Assembly: GCA_003148945.1 (NCBI GenBank)
Contig: QGGY01000019.1
Span: 44,050 to 108,049 of the forward strand
DNA: 64,000 nt
Origin: Murimonas intestini
Lineage (GTDB): Bacteria > Bacillota > Clostridia > Lachnospirales > Lachnospiraceae
Direction: 5' to 3'
The notes under the pieces: model-generated
Told to the model about the DNA's origin: nothing
Database searches by the model: none
Seen by the model: the letters and a program-made list of their open reading frames with translations, nothing else
In this document: positions 27,598 to 36,661 of the stretch, in pieces
Layout: the number at the start of each line of letters is the position of its first letter
How positions within the stretch are numbered: position 1 is the stretch's first letter
Translations under genes and position numbers: made by a program

Positions 27598-27613
27598 TCT
27601 TCACCTTCAAAGT

Positions 27614-29185
27614 TTATTCAGCATATACGCATGCACCAGGAAGGATCTGCTTTCTTGAATCCAGCGCCACATCACTGATCTTCTCAGAATGAACGATGTT
27701 GATCGTACCCTGCACAACGCCGTAGCCATAGCAGGTCTCTACCAGGTAATCATGGACCGCATCAATCGTTTCCGGACCGTAGGTTTCAACATTTAAGCAG
27801 GCCTCCATCAGTTTCTGCAGTTCATCGTCCTGTACAAAGTTGGCAGTTCCGCCTGTAACCTCCTGATAATCTCTGGCATCCCAGCAGAGTTTCCACTGAT
27901 TGACAATATAATCGGTAGATCCTGTTGTCTTCAGCAGCACATCAAAGGCTTCCGGATTATACTGTTCCTGCTGTGCCATCATCTGGTCATATCCCAGCAG
28001 TTCTACATTGACACCGATCTGTCCCCAATAGGCCTGAAGCATCTGGGCAAGCAGTTCCTGGGCGCCTGTATTTGTATACATCAGTGTGAGGGCTGAGCCA
28101 TCATAGCCGGACTGGGCCAGGTACTCTTTTGCTGTGTCCACGTTATAGTCAAAATACTCTTCATTGTCCCACTCAGGATTATAATCAGGATAGCTGGAAT
28201 TTCCAAAATCCTTGATGGCTGCGCCGTTTCCGTTGAATGCTCCAATATTCAGACCCTCTTTATCGATCGCATAGGCCATAGCGAGCCTCAGGTTCTTGTC
28301 GTCCTTAAATACAGAGTTATCAGACATGTTGTATTCAATATCAAAGGAAAGATTGTCCAGGATGATAGACACTGCATTTCCTTCTGAATACTCTCCGCCT
28401 TCATTAAATTTCGCAACATCCGTATCCGGCACACCATTGGAGATATCCACTGCATTTGTCTGAAGAGCTACTGTGTGCTGGGAAGCTTCTGTAATCACAG
28501 AAAACTTTATTTCTTCAGCGTTGTGGAGGCTGGTTCCGTGTACAAGAGATTCGTCTGTCTGCCAGTAATTGCCCGTATCCTTCAGGATCAGTTCTGAACC
28601 CGGAACGTAGCTCTCTACCAGATATGCGCTTGTCCCGACAGGAGTAGTTGCCATCTGGTCTTTAGAAGCTTCATATGCTGCCTGTGTCACGATCGCACAT
28701 TCCAGCATGACATTTTCAAACTCTCCGATTTCAAGGGCCTTATTAAATTTAAATTCTACATTATAATCATCAATGGCTGTTACGCTCTCCACTACAGAAA
28801 GCTTTCCGTAGTTTTTAGTAGCTATTGCCGATTCAAAGCTGAAAACGATATCGGATGCTGTCAGCGGGTTGCCTGCCGCATCGTGGATATAATCATAAAG
28901 CTCTACCTTATATGTCTGGGCATCCACCTGTTCCCAGTTCTTTGCCAGAACTCCGTATACCTGTCCGTCTTCGCGTGTGATCATGTATTCATACACAGAA
29001 AACAACATTGCGATACGCCCCTGTGACATTCCTGACCACGGTCCCATATTTTCCGGGTCCGAAAGGATTCCTACAGTTACGGTATCTGTTTTCCCGCTGC
29101 CGGCCGCGCACACCGACATGCTTCCTCCTGCAAGGGTCCCCACCATACAGCCCACCATCATAAGTGCCACCAGTTTCTTTTTCAT
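27614..29185 (-). CDS. Peptide/nickel-type ABC transporter substrate-binding protein
   Basis: Solute-binding protein family 5, 523 residues, first gene of the operon. The signal region MKKKLVALMMVGCMVGTLAGG is ambiguous: Cys13 in 'MMVGC' could be a lipobox, but cleavage after 'SVCAA' is also possible. The mature part has 'VGILSDPENMGPWSGMSQGR', 'WEQVDAQTYKVELYDYIHDA' and 'AMAYAIDKEGLNIGAFNGNG', all typical of the family. Downstream hydrolases suggest the ligand may be an amide- or ester-linked compound rather than a simple peptide. It diverges from a LysR gene, whose product probably controls it. Confidence 0.9.
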   Translation of the reverse strand: MKKKLVALMMVGCMVGTLAGGSMSVCAAGSGKTDTVTVGILSDPENMGPWSGMSQGRIAMLFSVYEYMITREDGQVYGVLAKNWEQVDAQTYKVELYDYIHDAAGNPLTASDIVFSFESAIATKNYGKLSVVESVTAIDDYNVEFKFNKALEIGEFENVMLECAIVTQAAYEASKDQMATTPVGTSAYLVESYVPGSELILKDTGNYWQTDESLVHGTSLHNAEEIKFSVITEASQHTVALQTNAVDISNGVPDTDVAKFNEGGEYSEGNAVSIILDNLSFDIEYNMSDNSVFKDDKNLRLAMAYAIDKEGLNIGAFNGNGAAIKDFGNSSYPDYNPEWDNEEYFDYNVDTAKEYLAQSGYDGSALTLMYTNTGAQELLAQMLQAYWGQIGVNVELLGYDQMMAQQEQYNPEAFDVLLKTTGSTDYIVNQWKLCWDARDYQEVTGGTANFVQDDELQKLMEACLNVETYGPETIDAVHDYLVETCYGYGVVQGTINIVHSEKISDVALDSRKQILPGACVYAE

Positions 29186-29311
29186 AGTTATTACCTCACC
29201 TTCTTAAAATTTGCTAAATGCTTTTGCATTTAAGTTTCTGTTCCGTATCATCTTCCAAACCCGTTCCTGTATTGCTTCTCTTTTGGTTCGTCAATTTGTA
29301 TACTGAACTTC

Positions 29312-29500
29312 TATAATCTGATTATAATCGAATCATTTTACACAATCAATTCAAGTTAAGCCTCTATTTATTCCAAAACAGGATAAATCATATTTCACCA
29401 TCTGCCTGTTTTATTCATTCTTTCGTCTATTTCACGGATTTTATGTCATAATTCATTTCACTTTGTACATATTGACAAATTCAACAAAACAATTTAGAAT
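29312..29500. promoter_or_regulatory. Divergent control region between peptide-type SBP and LysR1
   Basis: The 379-bp gap 29186-29564 has no gene. A near-palindrome TATAATCTGATTATA lies at 29312-29326 and could be a LysR-type site. TTGACA (29472-29477) and TAGAAT (29495-29500), 17 bp apart, form a good promoter for the LysR gene. A short hairpin AAATGC-TTTT-GCATTT is at 29216-29231, just upstream of the SBP start on its transcript. The minus-strand promoter for the SBP is not clear (TTGACG is present near 29286-29291 with a poor -10). Confidence 0.5.
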
Positions 29501-29564
29501 CGATATAGAATCTATAAGTCTACACTGTCTCTTAAAACAGCAATTACAAAAGAAGGAACGTCTA

Positions 29565-30464
29565 ATGAAACTGGATCACATACATGAATTCGTTATATTA
29601 GCTAAATCCGGGAACTATCTGCAGGCGGCAGAAACCCTTTTTATTTCCCAGTCCACCCTGTCCAAACATATAAAATCTCTGGAAGCAGATTTGGGAGCTC
29701 CTCTGTTTGACCGCACTACCAGGAAGGTAAAGCTGAACAGCTTCGGCCAGACCCTGCTTCCGTATGCCATAAAACTGGATGAACTATATACAGAATGTTC
29801 TGCTGCCCTCAGCAGCCAGCTGGAGGACAGCAATTCCCGGCTCACAATCGCTTCTATTCCAGTGATGACACAGTACCATATCTATGACGTGCTCTCGGCA
29901 TTCCAGACAAAAAACCCCCATGTCAAGCTGGATATCATCGAAGGGGATACAGTGCAGTCTGTAGAAATGCTTCGGAATGAGACATGTGATTTTGCATTTT
30001 TAAGGGAATTTGAGGATACAGAACATGAGCTAAACACTATTACCTTTGATACAGACCATATGGTAGCCGTACTTCCCACCTCACACCCTCTGGCCAGCAA
30101 GCCTTTCGTTACTCTCGAACAGCTCAGGGATGAGCGTTTTATCCTGCTAAATAAAGGTACCCTGATGTATAATCTGTGTATTTCCTCCTGCCAGGACGCC
30201 GGCTTTACACCTGACATCTCTTTTACCAGCCACCGGGCCGCAAACATCATGGATCTGGTCAAAAGGGGCATGGGAATCGCCCTGCTGACAAAGAAACCTA
30301 CCTTGTCATACGCGGGTCCTGACATATCTCTGGTGGACATCGTCCCCTATATCAACACTGCCATCCAGCTGGCATATGTAAAAGACAGAAAACCTTCTAT
30401 GGCCGGAAAACAGTTTCTGGGATTTGTGCAGAGCTGGGTACAGGGGGACAGCGGCTGCGAATAG
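29565..30464 (+). CDS. LysR-family transcriptional regulator (copy 1)
   Basis: Regulator of 299 residues. The N-terminal winged helix 'NYLQAAETLFISQSTLSKHI' is the LysR signature; the effector domain has 'ASIPVMTQYHIYDVL' and 'LDIIEGDTVQSVEML'. The ATG at 29565 has GAAGGA upstream; a longer reading lacks a site. It is clearly paralogous along its whole length to the next gene (shared 'EFVILA', 'LEDEL/LEADL', 'FDRTTRKV', 'SIPxMTQYHI', 'EGDTVQ'). It diverges from the peptide-type operon. Confidence 0.9.
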   Translation: MKLDHIHEFVILAKSGNYLQAAETLFISQSTLSKHIKSLEADLGAPLFDRTTRKVKLNSFGQTLLPYAIKLDELYTECSAALSSQLEDSNSRLTIASIPVMTQYHIYDVLSAFQTKNPHVKLDIIEGDTVQSVEMLRNETCDFAFLREFEDTEHELNTITFDTDHMVAVLPTSHPLASKPFVTLEQLRDERFILLNKGTLMYNLCISSCQDAGFTPDISFTSHRAANIMDLVKRGMGIALLTKKPTLSYAGPDISLVDIVPYINTAIQLAYVKDRKPSMAGKQFLGFVQSWVQGDSGCE

Positions 30465-30509
30465 ATATGCCGGGATTCTTGGCTGCATTTTATAAATGGA
30501 GAGACGCTT

Positions 30510-31376
30510 ATGGAAATTAATTATTTAAAGGAGTTTGTCATTCTGGCCAGGACCGGAAACTATCTGGAAGCAGCTGACTCCCTCTATATGGGACAGTCCT
30601 CTCTGTCCAGGCATATCAAGACATTGGAGGATGAGCTGGATATCCGGCTCCTGGACCGCACCACCAGAAAAGTCTCGCTCACGGAAGCGGGACGCCTTTT
30701 TCTGCCCTATGCAGAACATATTATGCTGCTTCAGGAACAGTATCAGGACGTACTGCTTGACTTCAAGAAAAACAATCATATCTCACTTTCTATCGGCTCG
30801 ATCCCGTCCATGACCCAGTACCATATCACAGATGCACTGTTTCTCTACCAGCAGAAATACCCTGATTATTCCCTGGATCTGATTGAGGGGGACACGGTCC
30901 AGCTGATAGACAATCTTCAGAATGACCGGCTGGAGCTGGCCTTTATCCGCAGCAGCGCCAATGGACATCACGGCTTTGAACATATCCATTTTGCTGAGGA
31001 TACCCTTGCTGCTGTCTTTCCGGCAGCACACCCGCTGGCCCGCAGGAAGACTCTGCACCTGTCAGAGCTGTCCGGGGAGACACTGCTTCTTCTGACAAAG
31101 GACACTTTCATGTACCAGCTCTGCATCAACTCCTGCAAGAGCGCCGGATTTGAACCCCACATCGGCTATACCGGCCTGCGCTCTGAAAACATGCTTGACC
31201 TTGTGGAAAAAGGGCTGGGGACTGCCCTTCTGACACAAAAGCCCATTCAGAAGCTGTCAAATCCCAATATTTCCATTGTAGAGATCATACCGCAGATCAC
31301 CACCTACATAGACCTTGTATACCGGAAAAACAAAAAGCTCAGCGCAGCCGCTGAGCAGTTTGTAAGACTTATTTAA
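30510..31376 (+). CDS. LysR-family transcriptional regulator (copy 2)
   Basis: Regulator of 288 residues with HTH 'NYLEAADSLYMGQSSLSRHI' and effector domain 'GSIPSMTQYHITDAL', 'LDLIEGDTVQLIDNL'. It lies 45 bp after copy 1 and ends 20 bp from the convergent secreted-protein gene. The two copies differ most in the effector pocket (AFLREFEDTEH versus AFIRSSANGHH), which suggests related but different inducers. No promoter of its own is obvious, so co-transcription with copy 1 is likely. Confidence 0.9.
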   Translation: MEINYLKEFVILARTGNYLEAADSLYMGQSSLSRHIKTLEDELDIRLLDRTTRKVSLTEAGRLFLPYAEHIMLLQEQYQDVLLDFKKNNHISLSIGSIPSMTQYHITDALFLYQQKYPDYSLDLIEGDTVQLIDNLQNDRLELAFIRSSANGHHGFEHIHFAEDTLAAVFPAAHPLARRKTLHLSELSGETLLLLTKDTFMYQLCINSCKSAGFEPHIGYTGLRSENMLDLVEKGLGTALLTQKPIQKLSNPNISIVEIIPQITTYIDLVYRKNKKLSAAAEQFVRLI

Positions 31377-31396
31377 TTCTGGCATATTAATTGCCC

Positions 31397-33202
31397 TTAT
31401 TTTGTTCCTCCCTGGTATCCAGTGTTAATGAAGGTCTGCCACGGCCACCTCAGATATGTATCCCAGGCGCTTCCCAAAGCATAACCGGGTTTTGCTGTAA
31501 CCCCCACTGCTTTGTCAGGCGTTCTTAAAGTATACTCCACGTTGTCGTATTCTTTACTGAAAGTAATGACCTGACCGTCCGCTTCTTTCTCTTCTGTCAT
31601 ATCTTCTCTTCTTGTGACATATGCCACCTGATTGATCACCGCTGTGCTGCAGTCCTCAGATGCATCATAGGAGATTGCTTTCTGCTCAGAATCCACCAGA
31701 ATACCGTTTCCATTTTCATCCTCAGCATAATAATTTTTCGTTCCGCCTTCATCCACGTATGCCAGCCGGTAAGTCGGTGCATCGTATAACTGTTCCCAGG
31801 AATCAAATCCCTCCAGGCCGTAGAAGGTCCACGACAGAGTTCCTGAGAGTCCTCCGCTCAATGTATAATAAGCGTATACACTGGCGATATCATATGTGCA
31901 GGAAATCGTATCTGCACGGTACATCTCCTGATCCCATACAAGAGCATCCGTATTAACATCTACTCTTAAAGTGGTATAGACAGGTGTAAATGACCAGTTC
32001 ATATAGTTTACTGTGATAACGGAGCGTCCCTTCTCTGATACTGCGCTGTAGTCTTTCCCTGCCTCCAGGACAAGCTCGTCCCCGTATTCGCTGCAAAGAG
32101 TCAGTGTAAAGTCCTCTGATGTCAGGCCAGAAGCATCAAATCCCAGAGGCCACACGGCATACAGTTCATCCGGGTACACATCACACAGCACAGGTATATT
32201 GTCTTCTGCTGAAGATGTCCACTTCGGCTGGCTCTCAGCAATAAGGCTTCCCCCTTCTACAGTAAATGTACGTCCGTAGCAGTAAACATGCAGAGGGATC
32301 TTTACATCCGACAATGGCAGCCCGTTATATTTAAGTCCGCTAAGACCGATACTGATATTATAATTTCCGTTTCCGTCGCCGCCCTGCTGTGACCAGCCTC
32401 TTCCTCCATCTACTACATCATAGCCACCATTGTCAAAAGAAATATCCTCTGCTGACATGGAATAAGTGTTTTCCCCATTTGTCCAGGTTTCGCCAATAGA
32501 GCCGGGCGTAAATACAAAATCTGAGACATAATAGCCGTCGCCATCCACGATCTCTATGACAGCTTCACTGCTGTCGATCAGGCTGTCATCCAGCCCTTCC
32601 CCGTCCAGAGCCAGTGTAACAGTATCCTCCTCAAGAATAAATTCTTTTTCCTTGCTGCCATCAATCTGTCCTATGACCTCTACCTTCGGAATCGTATAGC
32701 AGCCTGCCCACTCAGCTGTTGCTTTGTAGAATCCCTTATTCTCACCTGCCACCCACATACTGTCAGACGGCGGCAGCACATAGATATCACCTTTCCCATT
32801 GCTGGTAAAACCGCTGATCTTAGATGCATCTATGTTGATTTTCAGGGTATTTCCTTCTACTGCCGGCCCTTCCTCACCATTCTGGGTGAAGGCAATGCCC
32901 TCCGTATCGGTGAAAACAGGACTGCCCTCTTCATCCACCAGCCACGGCGTCACATCCACGTTGTCCGCCAGCGTAAAGCTCCAGCCTTCATTTGCCTTTA
33001 AAATAATAGTATAGACTCCTGTATCCTGTATATTTACCTCATCTGCATTCTCCGAATGAAAGTATGCATTTTCTGCAGCTGCATTTTCCTCAGCCGCCGC
33101 ACCATCCCCGGCCGCCATGACGTAACTGCCGCCTGGCACCACCGATATTCCCAGTACTGCCGCCATAGCCAGTGCATATCCCTTATTTAACTTTCTGTTC
33201 AT
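31397..33202 (-). CDS. Secreted protein of unknown family, paralogue A
   Basis: Protein of 601 residues with a Sec signal (MNRKLNKGYALAMAAVLGISV, cleavage near 'VMAAG'). The ATG at 33200-33202 is chosen for GGAGG 8 nt upstream. Residues about 45-190 form an N-terminal beta-rich region absent from paralogue B. The rest aligns with B: 'GGDGNGNYNISIGLSGLKYNG', 'HVYCYGRTF', 'LCSEYGDELVLEAGKDYS', 'WSFTPVYTTLRVDV', 'YYAEDENGNG' and a C-terminal 'YLRWPWQTFIN'. No lipobox, sortase motif or cell-wall repeat is visible, so it is probably released. Function unknown; rich in Asp, Gly and aromatics like carbohydrate-binding beta proteins. Confidence 0.85.
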   Translation of the reverse strand: MNRKLNKGYALAMAAVLGISVVPGGSYVMAAGDGAAAEENAAAENAYFHSENADEVNIQDTGVYTIILKANEGWSFTLADNVDVTPWLVDEEGSPVFTDTEGIAFTQNGEEGPAVEGNTLKINIDASKISGFTSNGKGDIYVLPPSDSMWVAGENKGFYKATAEWAGCYTIPKVEVIGQIDGSKEKEFILEEDTVTLALDGEGLDDSLIDSSEAVIEIVDGDGYYVSDFVFTPGSIGETWTNGENTYSMSAEDISFDNGGYDVVDGGRGWSQQGGDGNGNYNISIGLSGLKYNGLPLSDVKIPLHVYCYGRTFTVEGGSLIAESQPKWTSSAEDNIPVLCDVYPDELYAVWPLGFDASGLTSEDFTLTLCSEYGDELVLEAGKDYSAVSEKGRSVITVNYMNWSFTPVYTTLRVDVNTDALVWDQEMYRADTISCTYDIASVYAYYTLSGGLSGTLSWTFYGLEGFDSWEQLYDAPTYRLAYVDEGGTKNYYAEDENGNGILVDSEQKAISYDASEDCSTAVINQVAYVTRREDMTEEKEADGQVITFSKEYDNVEYTLRTPDKAVGVTAKPGYALGSAWDTYLRWPWQTFINTGYQGGTK

Positions 33203-33354
33203 TTTTTTACCTCCTGATAATTTTGTGTTTAACTGCCGTCTTCTCGCCTTCATGCCTTATTTTTTTTTACTTTCCCTCCTTCTGTGCCTTTGTTTTTACA
33301 GATGTGAACCTGTCTTTACTTCCATAAATTCACATTGATTTTTGTTGTATATTT

Positions 33355-33552
33355 ATTATATTTTCTGGTTTTTATTAAATCAATTCGTTTATTTCTTCCA
33401 TTTATGCAGTTTAAGCATTAATATTATATATATCTCGCATATAGCATTCTTATAAAAGTCAAATCAGCGCAATATTGTAATGTTATTATGCAGTTCCTGC
33501 ATAAATGCCTCACCTGTTTCGAATTGATTGCACAAATCCAAAAACCTATAAT
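33355..33552. promoter_or_regulatory. Mirror-image promoters with paired ATGC-N7-GCAT dyads
   Basis: Toward paralogue B: TTGATT (33524-33529), 17 bp, TATAAT (33547-33552). Toward paralogue A on the minus strand: TTGATT (plus 33378-33383), 17 bp, TATAAT (plus 33355-33360). Both -35 boxes sit in the same context CGAATTGATT. Between them are two dyads: TTATGC-N7-GCATTA starting at 33402 and TTATGC-N7-GCATAA starting at 33486, 84 bp apart. TGC-N7-GCA fits the T-N11-A rule of LysR boxes, which links the pair to the twin LysR genes nearby. The whole gap is 383 bp without a gene. Confidence 0.65.
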
Positions 33553-33585
33553 ATATTTATCAAATTTTATTAGGGAGGTTATTAC

Positions 33586-35154
33586 ATGGCAAAAACAAAG
33601 ACAATTCATTGGAGCGTCAAAACACTGATGGCTTCGGCGGCTTTCACTATTTTTATGGCACCTTCGGTCAGCTTCGCGGCTGATGTGCAGACACCAGCCC
33701 TGACAATCAAAAGCGATTTATACGGTGAAGCATTTACAGACGGGAATTCTACATTAAAAGCAGAAAACGGAATTGATGTGACTTATGACAGCAATACTTC
33801 TGCTGTCTTAACGCTAAAGCTGCCGGACGGAAGTGCAGTTGATGACAGGAATATAGACGTTACTGACGCACGTGTACGTGTTTCAGAAGGCGATGGATAT
33901 AATGCTGATTTTCTTACACTGAAAGCTGATACCCTGGAAGGCAGCTGGACAGATGGTCAGCTTACTTATACACTGGAAAGCGGTGATTTAGAATGGAATA
34001 ATGGCAGCTACCCTGTTGACAATGGAGGAATAGAATGGAGCGCGATCGGCGGCGACGGCAACGGCCACTACAATCTCACCTTTACAGTCAGCGGCATAAA
34101 ATATAATGGTGAGACAATAGAAGACCAAAGCTTTCCTGTCCATATTTACATATATGGACGTGAATTTTCATCCAGAAAATCTCCTGATGGCCAGATAAAG
34201 ACTATCGAGGAGCAGGGAAATGGGGCCGCCGGATATGATGATCTGGTACTCCCGGAGGCAGGATTTTCTCCCCTGGAAGCACAGCCTGATACAGATAATT
34301 CTGCTGTCTGGACATGGATCGGTGATGGAGAAAAGCCCATACTCTGCGATTATCTGACAGATAATTTTTATATCTCCTGGCCTGAAGGAACTGACGCTTC
34401 AGCGCTGGCAAACAGCGACATTACGATTACCCTTCACAGCAAATACGGTGATACTCTGGTACTAAATCCAGGTGAAGACTATTCCATTCAAACTGGTACA
34501 ATGGAAACTCAGATCTCGGTTCCATATGTTTACTGGCCCTTCACACCCGTATACACTACTATGGAAATCTGTGTGGACACTCAAAATGTGACCGGCCCGG
34601 AAGGCGGGACAATACTCACAAAAACTTATGATATCGCCAGCGTATACACACATATGGTTCAGTCTGGCGGAGGAATGGACCGTGATCTGACTGTAGTGTG
34701 TTACCAGTTCTTCGGTCTTAAGAACCTGACCTCCTGGGAACAGGTCGTTTCCCCGGCCTCTTATTACTTTGCCTATAAAAGTTCTGACGCCGGAGCCAAA
34801 GATCCGTGGGAATATTACTATGCAGAAGACGAGAACGGAACTCCTTATATCACTGAAAACCAGGAAGAAGCCAAAACATCAGACGCCTGTGGCGCAGACG
34901 AAAAAAATCTGCAGCTGCTTGGCAATGTAGTATTCACCACAACTCATGACACTGATCCCCTGGAAGTGGAAATTGACGGCAAAGCTTATACATTTACAAA
35001 GGTTTACAGCGGCGGTAAAACAATACTCCCTGATAAAACTTTAGAACCTTCCGACGGATATGTGCTGACTCCGTCACAGAATTGGGATACCCACCAGCGC
35101 TGGGCATGGCTGTTTATAAATGGGCAGGGCTGGCTTGATGAAACTGTTGAATAG
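33586..35154 (+). CDS. Secreted protein of unknown family, paralogue B
   Basis: Protein of 522 residues with a Sec signal peptide (cleavage near 'SVSFAADV'). It aligns with paralogue A over most of its length: 'EGDGYNADFLTL', 'AIGGDGNGHYNLTFTVSG', 'HIYIYGREF', 'HSKYGDTLVLNPGEDYS', 'WPFTPVYTTMEICV', 'YYAEDENGTP', and 'NWDTHQRWAWLFING' at the end. It lacks A's N-terminal extra region. Start ATG has GGGAGG upstream. No known domain is recognised and no anchor is visible. Being divergent from A with matching promoters, both are probably expressed together. A terminator follows at 35178-35248. Confidence 0.85.
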   Translation: MAKTKTIHWSVKTLMASAAFTIFMAPSVSFAADVQTPALTIKSDLYGEAFTDGNSTLKAENGIDVTYDSNTSAVLTLKLPDGSAVDDRNIDVTDARVRVSEGDGYNADFLTLKADTLEGSWTDGQLTYTLESGDLEWNNGSYPVDNGGIEWSAIGGDGNGHYNLTFTVSGIKYNGETIEDQSFPVHIYIYGREFSSRKSPDGQIKTIEEQGNGAAGYDDLVLPEAGFSPLEAQPDTDNSAVWTWIGDGEKPILCDYLTDNFYISWPEGTDASALANSDITITLHSKYGDTLVLNPGEDYSIQTGTMETQISVPYVYWPFTPVYTTMEICVDTQNVTGPEGGTILTKTYDIASVYTHMVQSGGGMDRDLTVVCYQFFGLKNLTSWEQVVSPASYYFAYKSSDAGAKDPWEYYYAEDENGTPYITENQEEAKTSDACGADEKNLQLLGNVVFTTTHDTDPLEVEIDGKAYTFTKVYSGGKTILPDKTLEPSDGYVLTPSQNWDTHQRWAWLFINGQGWLDETVE

Positions 35155-35177
35155 CAGCATTTGATCAGAACACAGAA

Positions 35178-35248
35178 AAGTCCCTGAGAAACTGAACTTC
35201 TCCCAAAATAATTCTTTTTATGGGTAATTCGGATTTCTCAGGGGCTTT
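35178..35248. terminator. Bidirectional terminator between paralogue B and the SEDS protein
   Basis: AAGTCCCTGAGAAA (35178-35191) pairs with TTTCTCAGGGGCTT (35234-35247) with one G-T mismatch, with a further small CCCA/TGGG stem inside. T-runs flank both ends (CTTTCT on plus, ACTTTTCTG on minus). It lies between two convergent genes and ends at the last base before the SEDS gene stop. Confidence 0.6.
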
Positions 35249-36661
35249 CTATGAGCTGTGATTCTGAGGTTTTCCTGTATAATGCTCCTGTAATATACCG
35301 GCCGGTAAAACATTTTGATAACGGTAAATACTCAGCAATAACCCCAAAAGTATATACGTGACAACTGTCCCGGCTCCGCCGTAAGAAATAAAGGGGGCAT
35401 TAATCTCCGTAGGAATTATCCCCAGATTGTTTATGATATAGGCAGCTGTCTGAAGCAAAAAGGCAGCAGAACACCCTGCACCCATTATCATTCCCAGCTG
35501 GTTTTTCTGTCTGAGCGAGATCCTGAAAAACCTGAAGAAAACAAATATTACTGCACCAGCCAATGCCGCCGCTGCCAGGATTCCGTAAAACGCCGCCACA
35601 TAAGTCAGCATATAATAATTCCCTTTTCCAAGAACTGCCGCTGCTGTATCCGGCAGCTCCCCGGCTCCTATAAGCCTGCCGCCTGATAACATCTGATTCA
35701 CAGGTTTAGTCAGATAAAATATATTCCCATCAGGATTTGTAATCCACTGTGTCAGCCTGCCTGCATACGCCTGCAGCCTGTAGATCTGATACTCATTTCC
35801 AAAACATTTTGCCAGTATATACAAAAAAGCCGGAAATAATGCTATAGCCGCCCACATTCCCCCTATAGTATACTTCCTGGAAACTCTGAACCAGCCGCGG
35901 GAAACTGCTGCTGTCAGGATAACAGCAAATGTCAGTAACAAAACTATGGTTGTCACGGCGCTGGGAATCCGTATGGAAATGAACAGAGCCGGAAGCATCC
36001 ATAAAATACTCTCAAAAAAGCCCATATAGCTTTTGCCCCTGTTGTTATAAATGATCCCTGCATACAGCGGTATAAACAAATAGATAAGCATACTGATACT
36101 TACCTCTATACTTCCAACCGGTATCCAGTCCTGGCGTCCATTGACCTTCAGCCCTGCCGCCCACTGCCATAATATGATGGCCAAAAATAAAAAAACCGTG
36201 ATTTCTTTTGACCTGAGCCCAATCCGGCTGTAATCCAGATAGCAGACTAATATCATTGCCGCCAGACCAAGAATGACTACGATCACAGTATTAGGAGTAA
36301 TTCCGTCAATTATATACCGCACCGGGCTCCCCGGATAATTCACGTTATCCTGAAGCTTTGATAAATCCAGATGTACAAGATACTGCAGAACAAGGCCGAG
36401 AATACTTAATACACTCATCAGAGCAATCATCCCCCATGCCATTTTGGGACGGTGTATTGTATCCAATGCCACACCAGCCTCTATGGGATCCCCCATTTCC
36501 TTTACCGCCATTTCTTCTGCCTCCGCCTCATCTGCCCCTTCGCAGAGGTATTCCTGCTTCTGGTCTTCAATATGCGCCCGGATTTCTTCTGCCACAGCAT
36601 GTCTGGCTTTTTTGCACCGTATTTGTTCTGTCAGTGTATTTATATATTCGTCTGTATTCAT
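35249..36661 (-). CDS. FtsW/RodA/SpoVE (SEDS) family protein with N-terminal permease-prefix domain
   Basis: Membrane protein of 470 residues. Residues about 1-65 are a soluble helical 'permease prefix' domain (EYINTLTEQIRCKKARHAV, HIEDQKQEYL, KEMGDP), also seen on regulated permeases. The rest has about ten helices and the SEDS hallmark 'APFISYGGAG'. In FtsW/RodA the fourth outer loop carries the catalytic Asp in 'EAHTDFIF'; here the matching stretch reads 'GKGNYYMLTYVAAFYG', so the Asp appears lost and glycan polymerase activity is doubtful. ATG at 36659-36661 has GGGAGG upstream and overlaps the PadR stop (ATGA). Likely a regulated, perhaps non-catalytic, SEDS homologue. Confidence 0.8.
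   Translation of the reverse strand: MNTDEYINTLTEQIRCKKARHAVAEEIRAHIEDQKQEYLCEGADEAEAEEMAVKEMGDPIEAGVALDTIHRPKMAWGMIALMSVLSILGLVLQYLVHLDLSKLQDNVNYPGSPVRYIIDGITPNTVIVVILGLAAMILVCYLDYSRIGLRSKEITVFLFLAIILWQWAAGLKVNGRQDWIPVGSIEVSISMLIYLFIPLYAGIIYNNRGKSYMGFFESILWMLPALFISIRIPSAVTTIVLLLTFAVILTAAVSRGWFRVSRKYTIGGMWAAIALFPAFLYILAKCFGNEYQIYRLQAYAGRLTQWITNPDGNIFYLTKPVNQMLSGGRLIGAGELPDTAAAVLGKGNYYMLTYVAAFYGILAAAALAGAVIFVFFRFFRISLRQKNQLGMIMGAGCSAAFLLQTAAYIINNLGIIPTEINAPFISYGGAGTVVTYILLGLLLSIYRYQNVLPAGILQEHYTGKPQNHSS

Noticed and set aside
20224..29185. Reading the ceramidase-like gene as evidence of true sphingolipid degradation
   Set aside because: The protein lacks a signal peptide and part of the THTHSGPG motif, and no other sphingolipid genes are present; only the family resemblance is kept.
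29216..29231. AAATGC-TTTT-GCATTT hairpin as a LysR site like those at 33.4 kb
   Set aside because: The spacing is 4 bp rather than 7, so it does not match the ATGC-N7-GCAT dyads.
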